The notes below the pieces were generated by a model, which saw only the letters and a list, made by a program, of their open reading frames with translations, had not been told where the DNA came from and did not search any database. A DNA stretch of 17,897 bases from Chryseosolibacter sp039917935 (GTDB lineage Bacteria > Bacteroidota > Bacteroidia > Cytophagales > Cyclobacteriaceae): NCBI GenBank assembly GCA_039917935.1, contig JBDSIM010000012.1, positions 1-17,897 on the forward strand, read 5' to 3'. The translations under genes were made by a program, and so were the position numbers. Shown here one piece after another: positions 14,959-17,897 of the stretch (position 1 is the stretch's first letter; the number at the start of each line of letters is the position of its first letter).

Positions 14959-16176
14959 ATGAACACCTTGGAAATAATCAGGACATTGTCTGCTGAATCA
15001 TTTCAGCAGTTTATTCGTGCTCACGAGCACGACGACAGGAGAACGTTTGTCCTGAACAACAAAGAAGTTTCGGGTATCCCGCCAGGGATACTAGCGGACC
15101 AGATTGCGGGCAGAAAAAAATCGAAAGAAAAGTTACCGACTTATTATGCTGCCTCAGGAATAATCTATCCACCCTCAATAAACCTTGAGCAAAGTTCTTC
15201 GGAGCAAACAGCCCGTTTTAAAGCAGAAATACTGCAAAATATATTAAAAGGAAAGCAAATTATCGGAGCAGATCTTACAGGTGGTTTCGGAGTGGATGCG
15301 TTCTTTCTGAGCAGAGCATTCAAACAATTGCATTTTGTGGAACCCGAAGAATCCTTGCTTGAAATTAGCCGACACAATCACCAACAACTCAACGCCACAA
15401 ATATTGAATACCATATTTCCTCCGCGGAAATTTTTATCGAGGACGCCAGTCATTCCTGTGATTTTTTTTACGCAGATCCCTCAAGGCGCACATTGACTGG
15501 CAGGAAGGTCAATGCGATGGAAGATTCGATTCCCGATGTAGTGAAACTCAGCGTACAAATCCTGAAAAAGAGTTCTGTATTCCTGGTGAAAGCCTCGCCG
15601 CTGCTCGACATACAGGCTGGATTAACCCAATTACCCTATGTAAAAGCCGTTTTTGTTATTTCCGTCGATAACGAGTGCAAAGAAGTATTATTTGTTTGTG
15701 AAAAAGCTACCGTTGGGGAGCCTATTATTGAAACTGTTAATCTATCTAATTATAAGCCATCCGAGGCTTTCAGCTTCAGATTTTCCGAAGAGCGGGCACA
15801 TGAGGCTCGCCTTAATGATCCCCTTCAATACTTGTATGAACCCAATGCTTCCATCCTGAAAGCGGGAGCATTTAAATCAATTGCCACTAGGTTTAATCTG
15901 CAAAAAATACAGAAGAATACGCATCTCTATACATCCCATGATTTAGCTTCAGAATTTCCAGGGAGGATTTTTTTGGTGGAAAAAACAATCAGGGGAGATC
16001 GGCAGGAAATCAAAAAATATTTTCCGGATGGAAAGGCAAATGTCACAACACGAAATTACCCGCTTTCGGCAGAAATGTTGAAAAAGAAAACCGGATTAAA
16101 GGATGGGGGTGAAAAATTTCTAATCGGGTTCTCCGGTCAACAAAAAAAATTTTTGGTGGTTGCCATTCGGCAATAA
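14959..16176 (+). CDS. Class I SAM-dependent methyltransferase with THUMP-like C-terminal region
   Basis: A 405-residue protein. The first 90 residues form a helical N-terminal region. The Rossmann methyltransferase core begins at IIGADLTGGFGVDAFFLS (101-118), where the Gly-rich loop binds SAM, and continues with HFVEPEESLLEISRHN (125-140) and the family signature FFYADPSRRT (169-178). A conserved-looking C-terminal region includes HLYTSHDLASEFPGRIFLVE. This matches a Bacteroidota family annotated as SAM-dependent methyltransferase with a THUMP-like domain, suggesting an RNA substrate; the target is not known. The start at ATG 14959 was preferred over TTG 14920 because the latter overlaps the promoter box. 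It converges on the redoxin gene with a 23-bp gap. Confidence 0.85.
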   Translation: MNTLEIIRTLSAESFQQFIRAHEHDDRRTFVLNNKEVSGIPPGILADQIAGRKKSKEKLPTYYAASGIIYPPSINLEQSSSEQTARFKAEILQNILKGKQIIGADLTGGFGVDAFFLSRAFKQLHFVEPEESLLEISRHNHQQLNATNIEYHISSAEIFIEDASHSCDFFYADPSRRTLTGRKVNAMEDSIPDVVKLSVQILKKSSVFLVKASPLLDIQAGLTQLPYVKAVFVISVDNECKEVLFVCEKATVGEPIIETVNLSNYKPSEAFSFRFSEERAHEARLNDPLQYLYEPNASILKAGAFKSIATRFNLQKIQKNTHLYTSHDLASEFPGRIFLVEKTIRGDRQEIKKYFPDGKANVTTRNYPLSAEMLKKKTGLKDGGEKFLIGFSGQQKKFLVVAIRQ

Positions 16177-16199
16177 GAAATTACAAATTCATTCAGGCC

Positions 16200-16694
16200 C
16201 TAAAGATTATTCAAAATATTTTCAACCTTCGTTTGACCATTGAAGGATTTTTTCAACTTGCCTTCTGAATAAATATACACCGACGGTGTTTGAATAGGCC
16301 CGTAATGGGTAAGCACCCCTTCCGATGACGTTACAGCAAACTTTATGTTTTGCTTATTGTTTAGCCCGTAATCTTCAGAAAATTGAATCACCTGAGGCAG
16401 GGGTGCTGAGGATATGAAATACAGCGTGTATTCTTTAAAGCTATTCAATTGTTGTTGGATTTCCCCTGCTTCCTGCTGACAGTGATCGCACTCTGGCTGA
16501 AAGAAAACAAACATATTTTTTCCCTGGAGCGAGCGGGTTGAAATCCTGGTTCCATCCTGTAATGTCAGGGATAAATCCGGATACTCGTTCACGGTGGCAA
16601 AGGCAGGTTCGTCTTTCACCTTTTCCTCCTTTTTAACCGAACACCCCCACGTGACCATCTGAAAGGCCATCAATACATAAAAAACTTTCATCAT
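16200..16694 (-). CDS. Thioredoxin-like (TlpA/redoxin) lipoprotein
   Basis: 164 residues. The N-terminus MMKVFYVLMAFQMVTWGC has a short hydrophobic stretch ending in a lipobox-like TWGC, giving a lipidated C18 and an envelope location. The thioredoxin fold follows, with VFFQPECDHCQQE carrying the redox pair C69-x-x-C72 and a cis-proline in QTPSVYIY (P137). Proteins like this reduce or exchange disulfides outside the cytoplasm; the partner is unknown. It starts 4 bp after the small membrane protein, so they are co-transcribed. Confidence 0.85.
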   Translation of the reverse strand: MMKVFYVLMAFQMVTWGCSVKKEEKVKDEPAFATVNEYPDLSLTLQDGTRISTRSLQGKNMFVFFQPECDHCQQEAGEIQQQLNSFKEYTLYFISSAPLPQVIQFSEDYGLNNKQNIKFAVTSSEGVLTHYGPIQTPSVYIYSEGKLKKSFNGQTKVENILNNL

Positions 16695-16698
16695 AGGA

Positions 16699-16887
16699 TT
16701 AAATTAGAAACAAAACCCAATATACTGCGTAGCTGATAATAGCGACCAAGCCATAAACTTTAATTACCCGCCTTCTGTTTTGGATATCCTCCCACCACAG
16801 CATAATCCATGGTTGGAATAATCCAATGGCCAAACAAAAAGTAGCTGTCAGTGTTACATACAGAAAAAAGCGTTGAATAAATTCCAT
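16699..16887 (-). CDS. Small two-helix membrane protein upstream of the redoxin
   Basis: 62 residues from ATG 16887, or 65 from TTG 16896. Two hydrophobic segments (about 6-28 and 43-61) are separated by an EDIQNRRR basic loop, which predicts a hairpin membrane protein. No family is recognised. The -7 box TAATTTTG (16901-16894) ends only 6 bp before the ATG, so the upstream TTG would lie inside the promoter and the ATG is favoured. The 4-bp spacing to the redoxin gene ties the two together, perhaps as a membrane partner. Confidence 0.6.
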   Translation of the reverse strand: MEFIQRFFLYVTLTATFCLAIGLFQPWIMLWWEDIQNRRRVIKVYGLVAIISYAVYWVLFLI

Positions 16888-16893
16888 CAGCGT

Positions 16894-16901
16894 CAAAATT
16901 A
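16894..16901 (-). promoter_or_regulatory. -7 promoter box for the small membrane protein and redoxin
   Basis: TAATTTTG on the minus strand matches TAnnTTTG. The expected transcription start falls at or next to the ATG at 16887, so the transcript may be leaderless. Confidence 0.4.
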
Positions 16902-16943
16902 TACAAATTGACTTGTGTTATTGGTATAGGTCGATTGTAAAAG

Positions 16944-16951
16944 TATCTTTG
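16944..16951 (+). promoter_or_regulatory. Promoter for mfd
   Basis: TATCTTTG matches TAnnTTTG and is preceded by TTG with a 20-bp spacer, the usual Bacteroidota layout. It lies about 49 bp before the GTG start of mfd and 42 bp from the divergent promoter of the membrane-protein gene. Confidence 0.6.
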
Positions 16952-16999
16952 CGCCTCTGTTACGACGAGAGAAATATAAAACACCGGATAAACGGAATT

Positions 17000-17897
17000 G
17001 TGAGGGCGAATGATTTTTTGAGCATTTATCGGGCGGATGGTTATATCAGGACCGTTGCCGCAGGAATAAATGCGTCCGCCCCAGCCAACATTAGTATAAA
17101 AGGTCTGTCAGGAAGCCTTGACGCCGTTTTGCTGTCCGCGGCATTTAAGCTCCATCCAAAGGATTATGTCATAGTGTTGCAGGATAGGGAAGAGGCTTCC
17201 TATTTTCTGAATGACCTTCAAAACCTGCTTGAACGAGAAGTCCTGCTTTTTCCCATGTCCTATAAGCGGCCTTATGAGTTTACGGAAACCGAAAATGCAA
17301 ATATTCTCATGCGGGCTGAAGTGCTCAACCGGTTAGCCAATAAAACTGGGAGTGAAATCATTGTTACGTATCCGGAAGCATTGAGCGAAAAAGTGATCAA
17401 CAAACGATCACTGGCCAGTAATACTTTCACCGTGAAGGTGAAGGAAAAACTCGACGTCAATTTCCTGGAAGACTTCCTGCACACTTACGATTTTGAAAAA
17501 ACTGATTTTGTTTACGAAGCCGGTCAGTTCGCGGTTCGCGGAGGAATTATCGACGTCTTTTCATTTGCCCATGAGTTGCCTTATCGCATCGAACTTTTTG
17601 GAGATGAGGTCGACAGCATTCGTTCTTTTGAACCCGGCTCCCAACTTTCAGTTGACTCCCTGGATAAAGTTAATATTATACCCAATGTTCAGACAAAATT
17701 AATTCAGGAAGAACGTCAATCATTTTTGGATTTCATTTCTCCTGAGACCCGTTTGTGGTTTAAAGATTTTCAGCTCACGGGGGACCTCATAGAAAAAAGT
17801 TTTGAAAAAGTGGAGGCAACTTTTGAAAAGATCATGAAAGAAAGCGGAAACACTCAGATCGTTTCCAGTCCGGATCAATTGTTTGAGCCCGCTTATA
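17000..17897 (+). CDS. mfd: Transcription-repair coupling factor Mfd, N-terminal 299 residues
   Basis: Mfd removes stalled RNA polymerase from damaged template and recruits UvrA. The open frame runs from GTG 17000 to the window edge with no stop, so the RNA-polymerase-binding and helicase parts of the roughly 1100-residue protein lie outside. The visible part is the UvrB-like N-terminal region. It shows NDFLSIYRADGYI, IKGLSGSLDAVLLSAA, VIVLQDREEASYFLNDL, the FPMSYKRPYEFTE block, and the highly typical FVYEAGQFAVRGGIIDVFSF followed by YRIELFGDEVDSIRSF. No ATG occurs in frame near the start and no Shine-Dalgarno is clear, so GTG is the best start. A recognisable promoter stands upstream. Confidence 0.9.
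   Translation, partial: MRANDFLSIYRADGYIRTVAAGINASAPANISIKGLSGSLDAVLLSAAFKLHPKDYVIVLQDREEASYFLNDLQNLLEREVLLFPMSYKRPYEFTETENANILMRAEVLNRLANKTGSEIIVTYPEALSEKVINKRSLASNTFTVKVKEKLDVNFLEDFLHTYDFEKTDFVYEAGQFAVRGGIIDVFSFAHELPYRIELFGDEVDSIRSFEPGSQLSVDSLDKVNIIPNVQTKLIQEERQSFLDFISPETRLWFKDFQLTGDLIEKSFEKVEATFEKIMKESGNTQIVSSPDQLFEPAY

Noticed and set aside
16760..16984. Minus-strand 74-codon frame overlapping the small membrane protein
   Set aside because: It is out of frame with the hydrophobic protein that precedes the redoxin by 4 bp, and it spans the mfd promoter.

Overview
The window holds two unlike kinds of DNA. Bases 1 to about 1110 are high in GC (roughly two thirds by eye), with the GC-rich third positions of an actinobacterium-like genome. 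From about 1110 to the end the DNA is about 43-45% GC and reads as Bacteroidota, most likely a Cytophagales-type bacterium. The signs are several TAnnTTTG promoter boxes, a lamin-tail-domain surface protein, a DUF4382 lipoprotein, and fatty-acid genes of Bacteroidota type. The boundary cuts through the middle of an acyl-CoA dehydrogenase gene and joins it out of frame to the last codons of a high-GC gene. I read it as an assembly chimera unless long reads show otherwise.

Layout. (1) 1-1110, minus: a MaoC-like hydratase running off the window edge, preceded by the last codons of an unidentified gene. (2) 1110-6686, minus: a fatty-acid beta-oxidation operon, marR - fadN - fadA - fadE, in the order of the Bacillus fadNAE operon. 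fadE is truncated at the junction. Between fadN and fadA sits a 645-bp insertion-like element bounded by a perfect 10-bp inverted repeat and carrying a decayed four-helix-bundle (S23/IVP-like) gene. (3) 6777-10508, minus: a 1243-residue secreted multidomain protein with three lamin-tail domains alternating with Ig-like domains. (4) 10558-12533, plus: aspartate-semialdehyde dehydrogenase with promoter and terminator, then a DUF4382 lipoprotein with a bidirectional-looking terminator. (5) 12580-14851, minus: a BaiN/HI0933-type flavoprotein, then a membrane protein and a 68-residue HTH regulator translationally coupled to it, with possible tiny ORFs after them. (6) 14959-16176, plus: a SAM-dependent methyltransferase. 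(7) 16200-16887, minus: a small membrane protein and a thioredoxin-like lipoprotein. (8) 17000-end, plus: the N-terminal part of the transcription-repair coupling factor Mfd, open at the window edge.

How the genes work together. FadN (hydratase plus 3-hydroxyacyl-CoA dehydrogenase), FadA (thiolase) and FadE (acyl-CoA dehydrogenase) together cover the beta-oxidation cycle, and the MarR protein at the head of the operon is the obvious candidate regulator. The rest is housekeeping (Asd, Mfd, methyltransferase, BaiN-type flavoprotein) mixed with cell-envelope proteins. I saw no CRISPR array, tRNA, rRNA, transposase or prophage gene. The most unusual structure is the inverted-repeat-bounded element inside the fad operon; the most consequential observation for a user of this contig is the join near 1110.
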